From Atopobium minutum (GTDB taxonomy: Bacteria > Actinomycetota > Coriobacteriia > Coriobacteriales > Atopobiaceae): a stretch of 64,000 nt of DNA. Of the stretch, positions 32,519 to 41,769 are shown piece by piece. The position numbers and the translations under genes were made by a program. The notes below the pieces were generated by a model that saw only the letters and a program-made list of their open reading frames with translations, was not told where the DNA came from and made no database searches. Location of the stretch: positions 434,001 to 498,000 of the forward strand of contig FNSH01000001.1 in assembly GCA_900105895.1 (NCBI GenBank), given 5' to 3'. Each line of letters starts with the position of its first letter. Within the stretch, counting starts at the first letter, position 1.

Positions 32519-35200
32519 ATGGCCGACTCGTCTTTTGGCCTCAAGATTGGTTTGGAGGGTGAGCGGGAGTTTAAACGCGCGATCACCGACATCAACCGTG
32601 AAATGCGGGTACTCGGCTCCGAGATGAAGCTGGTCGCTTCCCAGTTCGACAAGAATGACCAATCTGCTGCAGCACTGACCGCCCGCAACCAAGTGCTGGG
32701 GCGTGAGATTGAGGCTCAGCGTTCCAAGGTCGAAACCCTGAGAAGTGCGTTGGAGAATGCTGCTTCTTCGTTTGGGGAGAATGATTCTCGCACGAAGAAT
32801 TGGCAGATTCAGCTAAATAACGCCCAAGCCACCTTGAATGGACTAGAGGGAGAACTCAAGGAGAATAATGCTGCGTTAGCGAAGTTTGGTGATGAGGCTG
32901 ACGGCGCGGGTGATGATGCTAAGGACGCTGCTAAGGATGCTGGCAGACTTGAGGGTGCGGTTGATGAGTTGGGCTCTGAGATGGACGACACCTCAGGCAA
33001 GACCCGCATCTTCGGTGATGTTCTTAAAGCCAACCTGGCAGCCGAGGCGATTATTGGTGGGGTTAAGGCTATCGGGCACGCCATCGGTTCTATCGCTAAG
33101 GGCTTCGGGGCGGCGATGAAGGATGGTGTGGAGTACAACGCCCGCATGGAGCAATACACCACCAGCTTCACCACGATGCTCGGTGACCAGGCGAAAGCGC
33201 AGAAACTCGTCAACGACCTTAAGCTCGAAGCCGCCCGCACTCCGTTTGGGATGGAGGATCTAGCCAAGGCCACCCAAACGTTGATGGGGTTCGGCATGAG
33301 CGCTGAAGAATCCCAGGTACGCCTCAAACAGTTAGGTGATATCAGCCAGGGGGATGCGCAGAAGTTCGAATCCCTCACGTTGGCGTTTGCTCAAATGAGC
33401 TCTACTGGCAAGCTGACTGGTCAGGATTTGAACCAGATGATTAACGCGGGGTTCAACCCTTTAGAGGAGATTTCCCGTAAGACCGGTAAAAGTATCGGTG
33501 AGCTCAAAGAAGAAATGGCTAAGGGCGCGATCAGTGCGGATATGGTTGCGGATGCGTTTGCTAGTGCCACAAGTGAGGGCGGCCGGTTTTATGGGGCGAT
33601 GGATGCCCAATCCAAAACCTTCTCTGGCCAACTAGCTACGCTAAAAGACGGGGTCGATAACCTTAAAGGCTTATTGGCTGGAGGTTTGACCACGGCTTTG
33701 GCTGGCACGGTGATGCCGATGGTTAATGGTTGGGTCGATGAACTCACCGAAGCCTTCGAAACCGGCGGGGCACCAGCACTGATTGATACCTTCGGGCAAA
33801 TCTTGCAGGAGGCGCTGGCGTTCATTGCTGAGCAACTCCCACAAGTTGTCGAAACCGGCATGACAATCCTGACCAGTCTCCTTGAAGGCATTATTGCTGT
33901 TCTGCCTTCCTTGGCAGAGACTGCCGTGACGTTGATTGTGGCATTGGTGGAAGCGATTATTGAGGCACTTCCGAGCCTGTTGGAGGCAGCGGTTCAGATT
34001 ATCGCCACCTTGGTTGCTGGTATCGGCGAGGCTCTACCGGAGCTGATCCCGGCGGCGGTAGAAATGCTGATGACCATGATCCAGGGGCTCATCGATAATT
34101 TGCCACTTATTTTGGATGCAGCCCTGCAGTTAATTATTGGTCTTGCCCAGGGTTTGATTGCGGCTATCCCGGTGCTTGTTGAGGCTTTGCCGCAGATTAT
34201 TCAGGGGCTGGTGGATTTCCTGATAAGTGCTATTCCGCAGATCATTCAAACCGGCATCCAACTACTCACCTCTTTAGTGAGCGCTCTGCCTGAGATTATT
34301 ACTGCAATTGTTGCGGCTTTGCCACAGATTATTACGGCGGTAATTAACGGTGTGTTGGGTGCGATTCCACAGTTGATTCAATCTGGTGTCCAGTTGTTTG
34401 TGGCTTTGATTGGTGCATTGCCACAAATCATTACAACGATAGTCAACGCACTGCCGCAGATTATTTCTGCAGTGGTCTCGGCTATCGGTGGAGCCATACC
34501 GCAGTTAGTGCAAGCTGGCATCCAGCTACTGACGGCGCTTATTGGTGCGCTACCGCAAATTATTGGCACGATTGTTTCGGCTATCCCGCAAATTATTAGC
34601 GGTATCGTCAGCGCGGTGTTGGGTGGGGTTGGTCAGATGATCTCAGCTGGTGCGTCCCTGGTTTCTGGGTTATGGCAGGGCATCCAATCACTGGCGGGTT
34701 GGTTGTGGAACAAGGTATCTGGCTGGGTATCTTCAATTTGGGATGGGATTCTCGGGTTCTTTGGTATCCACAGTCCTTCCAAACAAATGGCGTGGGTTGG
34801 TGACATGCTCGTAGCAGGCCTCGCCGGAGCGATCACATCCGAGGGATACAAGGCAGCTGACGCAGCCACAGACATGGCCGCCGACACGTTGAGCGCCATG
34901 GACGAACTGAGCAGGGGCGTGAATGTGCCCGTCAGTATCGACGATGCCGACCTGAACCTACCGAGTATTAATCTCGAACCCGCCACCGCGCTTCGACCTA
35001 ATACTGCCGCGACACCAAACAGGCCCGCGCCGGTGGATGTTGAGGGAATCGTAGATGCTACAGCCCGCCGAATCCTCGGGTCTTTGGATGTTCAAGTCGT
35101 GCTCAATGACGGAACACTGGTAGGCAAACTCGCACCCCGCATCGACACTCAACTCTCACGACTATCAAGACGCAGTAACCTAATCACGGCAGGAGTGTAA
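32519..35200 (+). CDS. Tail tape measure protein
   Basis: 893 residues. The N-terminal 180 residues are coiled coil; residues about 200-380 hold the conserved tape-measure domain with YTTSFTTMLGDQAKAQKLV and GQDLNQMINAGFNPLEEISR. Residues about 430-760 are a long run of amphipathic helices in near repeats around ALPQIITAIV and ALPQIIS. It sets tail length and is ejected into the host membrane. The C-terminus has FFGIHSPSKQMAWVGDMLV. Preceded by GAAGGGAAAC. Confidence 0.93.
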   Translation: MADSSFGLKIGLEGEREFKRAITDINREMRVLGSEMKLVASQFDKNDQSAAALTARNQVLGREIEAQRSKVETLRSALENAASSFGENDSRTKNWQIQLNNAQATLNGLEGELKENNAALAKFGDEADGAGDDAKDAAKDAGRLEGAVDELGSEMDDTSGKTRIFGDVLKANLAAEAIIGGVKAIGHAIGSIAKGFGAAMKDGVEYNARMEQYTTSFTTMLGDQAKAQKLVNDLKLEAARTPFGMEDLAKATQTLMGFGMSAEESQVRLKQLGDISQGDAQKFESLTLAFAQMSSTGKLTGQDLNQMINAGFNPLEEISRKTGKSIGELKEEMAKGAISADMVADAFASATSEGGRFYGAMDAQSKTFSGQLATLKDGVDNLKGLLAGGLTTALAGTVMPMVNGWVDELTEAFETGGAPALIDTFGQILQEALAFIAEQLPQVVETGMTILTSLLEGIIAVLPSLAETAVTLIVALVEAIIEALPSLLEAAVQIIATLVAGIGEALPELIPAAVEMLMTMIQGLIDNLPLILDAALQLIIGLAQGLIAAIPVLVEALPQIIQGLVDFLISAIPQIIQTGIQLLTSLVSALPEIITAIVAALPQIITAVINGVLGAIPQLIQSGVQLFVALIGALPQIITTIVNALPQIISAVVSAIGGAIPQLVQAGIQLLTALIGALPQIIGTIVSAIPQIISGIVSAVLGGVGQMISAGASLVSGLWQGIQSLAGWLWNKVSGWVSSIWDGILGFFGIHSPSKQMAWVGDMLVAGLAGAITSEGYKAADAATDMAADTLSAMDELSRGVNVPVSIDDADLNLPSINLEPATALRPNTAATPNRPAPVDVEGIVDATARRILGSLDVQVVLNDGTLVGKLAPRIDTQLSRLSRRSNLITAGV

Positions 35201-35204
35201 AGCG

Positions 35205-35891
35205 ATGTATAGGTTTACACTCGACCACGAAACCTCCTCTCGGGATCTTGGTTTGCGGTTCACTGCTCCAGTTGAGATTCCAGCTGCCGCACGGCGGGTA
35301 GACGATATCGAAGTGAGTGGCAGAGCAGGTTCTTTAACCTGGTTCACCGGCTGGAAAGACACAGAAATCATCCTGCCGTTAGCTGTGCATGGAGGCGTGG
35401 AAGCTTACCGGCAAACATGCCTTGCCTTGATGGAGGCTTCAACGATCTCGTTTAGTGGTGAGCCTGGTCTATTCCGATACATAAAACATGTAGAGGTTTC
35501 GCCGCTTGCCCAGGAGATGGCTGGCTGGGGCATGTTCCAAGCCAACCTCACCTGCCAGCCGTTCACCTACCTCGCCACAGGGCTAAAACCGATCACCCTC
35601 ACCAGCACGGCAACGATCATCAACCCTGGCCTGCTGCCATCCGATCCAGAAATAACCTTGTTCGGCACTGGGCAGCTGGTGCTGACGATCAATGGACAGC
35701 GCTACAAAGTCTCCTCACCAGCAGACCAGATCACGCTCGATTCGGCTCGCATGATCACTCACGTGTGCGGAAAAACCCAAACCGATGCTTTAAGCGGGTC
35801 TTTTCCGCAGCTTGCCGTCGGTGAGAATCACATAGAACTCGGTGCGGGCCTAGCGAAGGTAGCGGTTACTGGGAACTGGCGCACCCTCTAG
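35205..35891 (+). CDS. Distal tail protein (Dit-like)
   Basis: 228 residues, beginning four bases after the tape measure stop. Sipho_tail/Dit features: N-terminal beta strands with DDIEVSGRAGSLTWFTGWKD and a C-terminal galectin-like half with PEITLFGTGQLVLTINGQRY. It forms the ring at the tail tip to which the receptor-binding complex attaches. Confidence 0.85.
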   Translation: MYRFTLDHETSSRDLGLRFTAPVEIPAAARRVDDIEVSGRAGSLTWFTGWKDTEIILPLAVHGGVEAYRQTCLALMEASTISFSGEPGLFRYIKHVEVSPLAQEMAGWGMFQANLTCQPFTYLATGLKPITLTSTATIINPGLLPSDPEITLFGTGQLVLTINGQRYKVSSPADQITLDSARMITHVCGKTQTDALSGSFPQLAVGENHIELGAGLAKVAVTGNWRTL

Positions 35892-35906
35892 TAAGGAGTA
35901 AAACCT

Positions 35907-38570
35907 ATGATTTCGGTTCACAACCGTGTTGCTAAAACCTTCACCACTAATGGTTTGGCTGTTCTCGACCGCGAGATCATTGACCCGGTCGTGAGCGAGG
36001 AACTAGGCAGCCACTTCATGTTGTCGTTTAGTTACCCAGCTGATGGTTCAGCAGCCAAGCACCTGCGTCTTGAGAACATCGTCGCAGCACCCGTACCTAG
36101 CGTGGAGGATCGTCAGGGTTTCCGCATTACTGAGGTGGTCACCACGCTCGATGGAATGCTCGAGGTGACAGCTCATCACGTATTTTATGACCTAGCAGCA
36201 AACCTGATCGCCGACACCTACGTGGTCAACAAAACCGCCGCTGATGCACTCAAGCACTTACTCAATGCCGCCAACAACACACACGGCTTTACCGCCACTA
36301 GCTCCGATAATGTGTCGCGAGCTTCAGCTCGAATCGTGCGCCAACCGCTAGCCGCCGCGATCCTAGACTCCAAAGCCGACAACTCCTTCGTCTCTAGGTG
36401 GGGTGGTGAACTAGCCTTCGATAACTGGCACATCCACCACGCGCCCAGGCGCGGCAACGATAACGGCGTGGTGATCAGAGATCGTAAAAACCTGTCCGGA
36501 TACGAATCGAGCCTGGAATACACCACCATAGTTACCCGGATTTTGCCGGTTGGTTACGACGGGCTGCTCCTACCTGAACTGTACGTGGATTCTCCACGCA
36601 TAGGTGATTATGTTGCGCCGCGCATCAAGGTCATCCGTTATGGGCAGGTCAAAGCCATCAAAGACCCAGACAAGCCACGTGAGGACGAACTGCCCCTAGA
36701 GCAAGCTCACGCGAGATTGCGTGAACTAGCTAAAGCAGAGTTCTCTAGTTGTCATGTCGATCAGCCGGCGTGCTCATACAAGGTGTCATTCGTCGATCTG
36801 GCTAGCACTCGCGAATATGAGGGTTTTCGTGACCTAGAAACCGTGGCTCTCGGCGATACTGTGACGGTTCGCCACAGCGACCTCAATGTCGCACTGGCCG
36901 CCAGGGTCGTTGCCTACGATTACAATCCGCTGGCTGGCGAATACATCAGCATTGAGATGGGCAGCGTGGCGGGTAAGTTCACCGACATCACCCACGCTAT
37001 TAATACCGCTCGCACTGAGGCTGCTGAAGCTAGCCAGGTGGCAGGTGTGGCGCTCGCGTCAGCTGATGGGAAGAACACCAACCACTACGGCACCACCCAG
37101 CCGACGCAGGCGCGTCTTGGGGATGTGTGGTTTAAAGACAACGGCGAGCAAATAGGAATCTGGATCTATAAGGCCACCGATACTGGTCAGGTAGGGTGGG
37201 TCAGTCTTGCCACCGACCTTAACCACGCGCTGGTGAGTGCTGAGTTAGAGCAAGCAAAAACCGAGGTTGCCCAAGCTAAACAAGCCGCTAAACAAGCTGG
37301 CGATTTGGCTGGGCAAGCCCAAGCTAGCGTAGCGAAAGCAACCAGTGATATAGCTGCAGCACGCAAACAAGCCGACCAGGCGGTCAAGACTGCTAGCCAG
37401 GCTAGTGAGGGCGTTGAGGGTTTGAAGATTACGCTGAGCGATAACCTGCAAAACGTGTGGGGATCTATCGCCATGATGAGCAACAACATCAACCTGCGTG
37501 TGACTAAAGGCGATGTCATCAACCAAATCAACATTTCACCTGAAACCATCCTCATCGACGGCAAACGGGTGCATATCACTGGGCAAACCATTATCGACAA
37601 CGGAATTATCGGCACGGCGATGATTGCCGATGCGGCGATCACAAACGCTAAAATCTCTCAGCTGTCCGCAGATAAAATAACCACCGGCACCCTAGCAGCA
37701 GCCAGGATCGCCGCAGGCTCCATCACCTCCGACAAGTTGACCATCAGCAATGGGTTTATCCAAACAGTGATGATCCGTGATGCGGCTATAACCTCGGCGA
37801 AGATTGCTTACATAGATGCCAGCAAGATCACCACTGGGTATTTGAACGCTGCCAGGATTCAGGCAGGCTCTATTAGCGCCGATAAACTCGCGGCTAACGC
37901 GATCCAGGTTGGATTGGCGGGGTGGAATCAGAATATTCGCATCAGCCCCACTCAAATCTCTTGGTATAACGGTTCCCGGTTGGAGGGAACAATTAGTTCT
38001 CGGGGTATGCAGTTTTGGTATGGCGAGCGTTACGTCGGTGAGCTGTCGCGTGGTGGCAAAAAGAACAACGAAAACATTCAAGGCATCTCTATGTCACTAG
38101 CCAACCAAGGCGACTACGTGGCATGGACATACCAAACACAAGCGAACGGTACCTTCTACACGTGCTTGACGCTGGATCCTAAAGGCAAGTTCTACGGTTC
38201 AGCCGGCATCCATTTAGGTTCTGATCTGCGCACAAACGGTTACAAGTTCTACACCAATGGAAACCGCTATGTCACCTTGCAGGACGTGTCTTTGCAGGGG
38301 CGTGGTACGCATCCGGGCTGGGTGGGGCCAACCGCTTTGTCGAAGGTTGTGTTTCATACCTACGACGTCATGGTCGTTACCAACGGCTCGTTCTACAACA
38401 TGACGAGATTATTCGACCGGGTTGGGGATTTGATGAACCGCGTTAACGGAATACTTGGGCTATTGAACCAAGGCTGGATTTCTAAAATCACCTCCCGCGC
38501 TGATGGCTCCATCTCCTGGACCTATTTCGACAACACCGGCTACCAGAAAATGTCCACCAATCTCGCATGA
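35907..38570 (+). CDS. Tail spike / endopeptidase-tail minor structural protein
   Basis: 887 residues. The N-terminal region (1-about 360) has the prophage endopeptidase-tail (Tal-like) pattern, with ILPVGYDGLLLPELYVDSPR and DLETVALGDTVTVRHSDLNV. A coiled coil spans about 440-520, rich in Ala and Lys (QAKQAAKQAGDLAGQAQASV). Then come tail-fibre type repeats of the form AxxITSxKI...SADKITTGTL...AARI. The C-terminus (about 670-887) is a unique beta-rich receptor-binding part. Tail tip assembly and host recognition. Confidence 0.85.
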   Translation: MISVHNRVAKTFTTNGLAVLDREIIDPVVSEELGSHFMLSFSYPADGSAAKHLRLENIVAAPVPSVEDRQGFRITEVVTTLDGMLEVTAHHVFYDLAANLIADTYVVNKTAADALKHLLNAANNTHGFTATSSDNVSRASARIVRQPLAAAILDSKADNSFVSRWGGELAFDNWHIHHAPRRGNDNGVVIRDRKNLSGYESSLEYTTIVTRILPVGYDGLLLPELYVDSPRIGDYVAPRIKVIRYGQVKAIKDPDKPREDELPLEQAHARLRELAKAEFSSCHVDQPACSYKVSFVDLASTREYEGFRDLETVALGDTVTVRHSDLNVALAARVVAYDYNPLAGEYISIEMGSVAGKFTDITHAINTARTEAAEASQVAGVALASADGKNTNHYGTTQPTQARLGDVWFKDNGEQIGIWIYKATDTGQVGWVSLATDLNHALVSAELEQAKTEVAQAKQAAKQAGDLAGQAQASVAKATSDIAAARKQADQAVKTASQASEGVEGLKITLSDNLQNVWGSIAMMSNNINLRVTKGDVINQINISPETILIDGKRVHITGQTIIDNGIIGTAMIADAAITNAKISQLSADKITTGTLAAARIAAGSITSDKLTISNGFIQTVMIRDAAITSAKIAYIDASKITTGYLNAARIQAGSISADKLAANAIQVGLAGWNQNIRISPTQISWYNGSRLEGTISSRGMQFWYGERYVGELSRGGKKNNENIQGISMSLANQGDYVAWTYQTQANGTFYTCLTLDPKGKFYGSAGIHLGSDLRTNGYKFYTNGNRYVTLQDVSLQGRGTHPGWVGPTALSKVVFHTYDVMVVTNGSFYNMTRLFDRVGDLMNRVNGILGLLNQGWISKITSRADGSISWTYFDNTGYQKMSTNLA

Positions 38571-38582
38571 AAGGAAACCAAC

Positions 38583-39023
38583 ATGAAAATTCTTCTTCCC
38601 AATGATCAGCTCGCCGCGGTCACCGAACTGCTGGCTGGCATGTCGCTGAAGCCAGCCGCCTCACGTGCGCGCACCAAACTACTGCATTTGGTACGTGAAG
38701 CATCTACGCGCTTCGGGGTCGACGAATACGAACTAATCAGCCAATACGCAACCCTCGACGATGCTGGCAAGCCCATCATCAATACCGATGGAACATTCAG
38801 TCTCGCAACCCCGGAAAAAGCGCAAGAATTTTTAGCGGCTAGGAGTGAACTTTTTGAGTCTGTCGTCGAGGTTTCCGGGCCCACATACGGCCGTCACCTA
38901 GCCGATATTAAAGCTCTGCTTGATGGCTATGACGGTGAACTATCGGGAGCAGCGGCGGAGGCCTTCGACGTGCTTTACGATGCCGTCGCTGACGCACTAG
39001 CCAAGGAGACTGACGATGAGTGA
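38583..39023 (+). CDS. DUF1617 family phage protein
   Basis: 146 residues. DUF1617 pattern: LLAGMSLKPAASRARTKLLH then FGVDEYELISQYATLDDAGK and a helical C-terminus. Such proteins accompany tail fibre genes in Gram-positive siphophages; their role is unknown. The ATG follows GAAAGGAAACCAAC. Its end overlaps the next small gene by 8 bases. Confidence 0.8.
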   Translation: MKILLPNDQLAAVTELLAGMSLKPAASRARTKLLHLVREASTRFGVDEYELISQYATLDDAGKPIINTDGTFSLATPEKAQEFLAARSELFESVVEVSGPTYGRHLADIKALLDGYDGELSGAAAEAFDVLYDAVADALAKETDDE

Positions 39024-39183
39024 AGAACCGATTGTTTCTATTCCCTCTGATCCCACACCAGCACCACCAGCACAACCTACCGACGAGAAATCAGGTGAGG
39101 CGGCTCGCCCGCGTGAAGCGCACCTCGATCTAAGAATGCCGATTTTAGAAGTGCTTACCAACCCCAATCTGCCGGACCTATAA
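39016..39183 (+). CDS. Small Pro-rich phage protein
   Basis: 55 residues, missed by usual length cut-offs. ATG 39016 overlaps the DUF1617 stop, with AAGGAGACTGACG upstream. The N-terminal half is Pro/Ala/Glu-rich (PSDPTPAPPAQPTDEKSG); the C-terminal half is LRMPILEVLTNPNLPDL. Small genes like this between DUF1617 and the holin occur in related prophages. Function unknown. Confidence 0.6.
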   Translation: MSEEPIVSIPSDPTPAPPAQPTDEKSGEAARPREAHLDLRMPILEVLTNPNLPDL

Positions 39184-39198
39184 CCTCAAAGGTTATAG
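39178..39198 (+). other. Perfect inverted repeat overlapping a stop codon
   Basis: CTATAACCT and AGGTTATAG form a 9-base-pair stem with a 3-base loop around the stop of the small gene, followed by TTT. It may be the first of three terminators before the holin gene. Confidence 0.45.
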
Positions 39199-39213
39199 TT
39201 TCCAGCTACTTAC

Positions 39214-39241
39214 GCCTGCCAGTTTTGGTGGGCATTTTTTA
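39214..39241 (+). terminator. Intrinsic terminator after tail genes
   Basis: GCCTGCC pairs with GGTGGGC (two G-T pairs) around a six-base loop, followed by a run of six T. It ends the tail transcript before the lysis genes. Confidence 0.7.
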
Positions 39242-39243
39242 TG

Positions 39244-39271
39244 CGCCCTACACCCTGTGTCGGGCGTTTTT
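39244..39271 (+). terminator. Second intrinsic terminator before the holin gene
   Basis: CGCCC pairs with GGGCG around a 13-base loop and is followed by TTTTTCTTTG. Tandem with the previous one. Confidence 0.65.
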
Positions 39272-39300
39272 CTTTGTCTTTTTGAAAGGAATCACTCGAT

Positions 39301-39855
39301 ATGTCCATTAAATCTATCTGGGTCACTATCCAAGGCGTAATCACCGCTATAGGTGCTTGGCTAGGAGCCTTCCTCGGTGGAGCCGACTCTCTGCTCTACG
39401 CGATCGTAGCCTTCACCATCATCGACTACGCCACCGGAGTACTAGCCGCTATTAACGCCCACAAACTATCGAGCTCGGTAGGGTTTCGCGGTATCGCCCG
39501 TAAAATCCTAATCTTCACCCTCATCGGACTAGCCCACTTATTGGACGTGCATGTTCTTGGCACCCCCGGAGTGCTACGCACCGCCACCATCTTCTTCTAC
39601 CTATCTAACGAGGGCATCTCCGTCCTGGAAAACGCTGCACTGTTAGGTCTGCCGATCCCGGGCGGACTAAAACAAGCATTAGACACAATCAAGCAAACCG
39701 GTCAAAACCAGCCCGCCTCAAAAACCAGCTCAACACCACCGGCTAAGGCGAGCAGTCCAGATAAATACTCCCCGCCCATCCCTCAGGCAGGCCAGATTAA
39801 TCCAGGCAAATATCTGCCCCAACATGCCCTCCCCGACGACACGGAAAAGCCATGA
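39301..39855 (+). CDS. Phage holin (TcdE/phi29-type, Phage_holin_4_1)
   Basis: 184 residues. Holin domain at about 1-125: SIWVTIQGVITAIGAWLGAF, SLLYAIVAFTIIDYATGVLA, KLSSSVGFRGIARKILIFTL and TIFFYLSNEGISVLENAALL. It has three to four membrane segments and a hydrophilic Pro/Ser-rich C-terminal tail. Forms membrane holes to time lysis. Normally directly followed by the endolysin, which here lies 6 kb away (45830), separated by an inserted island. Confidence 0.92.
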   Translation: MSIKSIWVTIQGVITAIGAWLGAFLGGADSLLYAIVAFTIIDYATGVLAAINAHKLSSSVGFRGIARKILIFTLIGLAHLLDVHVLGTPGVLRTATIFFYLSNEGISVLENAALLGLPIPGGLKQALDTIKQTGQNQPASKTSSTPPAKASSPDKYSPPIPQAGQINPGKYLPQHALPDDTEKP

Positions 39856-40010
39856 AAACCTGCTCGAAAACAATTCTTAAATTCCTGGCACTCCTAGCAG
39901 TCTTAACGCTACTTACCGCCGGGATCTGGCTCCTTTTCGCCTTATTCCTTTCATGGATAATGACCCCGCTTATCTACCTGATCGCACTTTTTATCTTGGC
40001 AACTGGCTAA
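39852..40010 (+). CDS. Small membrane protein after the holin
   Basis: 52 residues with ATG overlapping the holin stop (ATGA). Basic N-terminus MKTCSKTILKF then two hydrophobic stretches, LALLAVLTLLTAGIWLLFAL and WIMTPLIYLIALFILATG. Could be an accessory holin, antiholin or spanin-like factor. No homology recognised. Confidence 0.65.
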   Translation: MKTCSKTILKFLALLAVLTLLTAGIWLLFALFLSWIMTPLIYLIALFILATG

Positions 40011-40056
40011 GTCAGTTTACAAGGAACTATACGCAGACCACGAAACGGGGGCTGCT

Positions 40057-40152
40057 GACAACAAATAAAGGCTGACTATCAAGCACCGGGAAAGTGCGAG
40101 ATATTCAGCCTGTTTTGTTGTCCGGGGTTTCCAAAGGGGCTTACCCCTTTGG
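40057..40152. other. Hairpin-rich left boundary of the lysis-module island
   Basis: Two hairpins mark the junction from phage to foreign DNA. GACAACAAA...GGCTGA (40057 onward) pairs with TCAGCC...TTTGTTGTC (ending 40122), with few mismatches. CCAAAGGGG at 40131-40139 pairs perfectly with CCCCTTTGG at 40144-40152 across a four-base loop. Hairpins of the second type are common in Firmicutes conjugative elements. Confidence 0.5.
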
Positions 40153-40191
40153 AGATATTGCGGGTATCCACGATGCCCTTGCATAATATCA

Positions 40192-40317
40192 ATGAGAGGA
40201 TGGATTTGGAGGGGGCTGGAGCTTCATCAGGACGGTGAATCCTATCCCAACGACTATTTTGAGAGCCCTCACTATGACTTCATCAGCCGTTGTGACGGAG
40301 ATGAGTGGCCGGAATAA
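40192..40317 (+). pseudogene. C-terminal fragment of an unknown immunity-type gene
   Basis: A plus-strand frame ending at TAA 40315-40317 codes about 41 residues, including LELHQDGESYPNDYFESPHY and ISRCDGDEWPE. The sequence looks like the C-terminal end of a larger acidic protein. The DNA upstream is the island boundary, so the rest is missing. It precedes the DUF4253 gene as in tandem immunity arrays. Confidence 0.45.
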
Positions 40318-40325
40318 AAGGAGGC

Positions 40326-41732
40326 GTGACGGATGTATATCAAAAAATACTGGCTCATGACGCGGATGCCCTGCTGGACAAAATGAACGGCATCAGCTTT
40401 GTGGTGGATCCTGACCGTCAGGATGCTATCACTCGTGGCACCCTTTCCAATGATGATTTTGACGGTGAGATGGACGATGCCTCCTACCATATCGAGAGCA
40501 TTGAGGAGAAGGGTCTGTCCATTGACCCCATCAATGCCTACAACCATATGGCCATCTACTTGCGTTGGTGCATGGAGCATGATTTGATGGGCGAGGAATT
40601 CCTGAAAGAATACGGCGAAGTGGCCAAACAGGTCAAAGCCGACCCTGCCAGTGTGGACCTGCGGGCATTCATCCAGAATGAGTTGGACGGCTGCTTGTTC
40701 TCTGTGCTATTCGATCAGAGAGGTCGTGCTTTTGCAGGCAATTACTATGGAAAGGGCGACAGCCCCTACTATCCTGCCGATGTTGATGACAACGCCCTCC
40801 GCTTCTTCGGCCCGGAGCGGTATCACTCCAATGAGTTCCAAGATGAAGCCTACCTGTTCATCCCCTTTGACGAGGACTACTACCAGGCCATGGCAAAGGT
40901 GATCGAGGAACGCTTCACCAACTGGCAGGGACAGGACTTCGACGAGGACACACTGGAGCCCTCTGAACTGGCTGAGGCGTTGATGGAGTATCTGGACTGT
41001 GAATGCACCTATTTCCCCTCCATGAAGGACGATGATCCCATCATGTCGGCATACAGCTATGCCAAACGGGAAAGTGTCAAAGAAGGCTTTGTGCCGGTAC
41101 TCATCAAGGCGGATGACGAAACGCTGCTTGAGTGTCTGGTGATGAACGCCGACCCGAAGAATGATGCAGACATTTACGAATTTGACCTCAAAACTGTAAC
41201 GGAGTACCGGAAGAAGATGCTCTCCACCTCCTTCAAAGACGGAAAGGCGGTTTTGCAGGAATTGACCGGCCAGCGCAAGGAAGAAGCCGAGGATGACGAT
41301 ATGGACTGGGATGAGGAAATCCTGGGCGAGATGGAAGGCGGCTATGAGAATAACCGTTTTTCCTGCTACTGGGATTCCGACACTGATATGACCTACCCTC
41401 TCATTCTGGCGAAAATCCCGGTCAAGAACCCCTGGGAGATCTTTGCCTACCTGCCCTTCGGAAACTGGAACGACTGTCCTGACACACCCCAGCTGATGGC
41501 AGCGGCCAAATACTGGTTCGAGCAGCACGGCGCGGTGCCTGCCGCCATGAGCCACGACGAACTGGAGTTCCTGCTCCCGGCCCCCGTTCCCAAGGAGAAG
41601 GCCGTGGATTCAGCAGTGGAGCTGTACAGTTTCTGCCCGGATGTGATCGACCAGGGGCCGGAGGACGCCACTGTGGGCGCGCTGGCGGATGTGCTGCGGC
41701 AGTCCACTGTCTGGTATCTCTGGTGGGATTGA
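40326..41732 (+). CDS. DUF4253-domain orphan immunity-type protein
   Basis: About 468 residues; the start is uncertain. GTG 40326 follows AAAAGGAGGC closely; GTG 40305 is the alternative. The C-terminal 70 residues match DUF4253: AAAKYWFEQHGAVPAAMSHD, then FCPDVIDQG and a final TVWYLWWD. The rest is an acidic protein of a type seen in clostridial immunity arrays. An out-of-frame MYIKKYW reading at the start resembles the beginning of another immunity family (Imm68-like), suggesting a deletion fusion here. No toxin is nearby. Confidence 0.7.
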   Translation: MTDVYQKILAHDADALLDKMNGISFVVDPDRQDAITRGTLSNDDFDGEMDDASYHIESIEEKGLSIDPINAYNHMAIYLRWCMEHDLMGEEFLKEYGEVAKQVKADPASVDLRAFIQNELDGCLFSVLFDQRGRAFAGNYYGKGDSPYYPADVDDNALRFFGPERYHSNEFQDEAYLFIPFDEDYYQAMAKVIEERFTNWQGQDFDEDTLEPSELAEALMEYLDCECTYFPSMKDDDPIMSAYSYAKRESVKEGFVPVLIKADDETLLECLVMNADPKNDADIYEFDLKTVTEYRKKMLSTSFKDGKAVLQELTGQRKEEAEDDDMDWDEEILGEMEGGYENNRFSCYWDSDTDMTYPLILAKIPVKNPWEIFAYLPFGNWNDCPDTPQLMAAAKYWFEQHGAVPAAMSHDELEFLLPAPVPKEKAVDSAVELYSFCPDVIDQGPEDATVGALADVLRQSTVWYLWWD

Positions 41733-41769
41733 TGGGATTCCCGCGCCCTCTGGAACGGAGGAAGATCTT

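Noticed and set aside
33900..34720. Repetitive DNA resembling a tandem array
   Set aside because: It is coding sequence for tape-measure helical repeats, not a CRISPR or satellite; there are no constant repeats with unique spacers. No CRISPR array was seen anywhere in the window.
40707..41555. 282-codon minus-strand frame
   Set aside because: Exact antisense of the DUF4253 gene; low-complexity shadow composition, no ribosome binding site.
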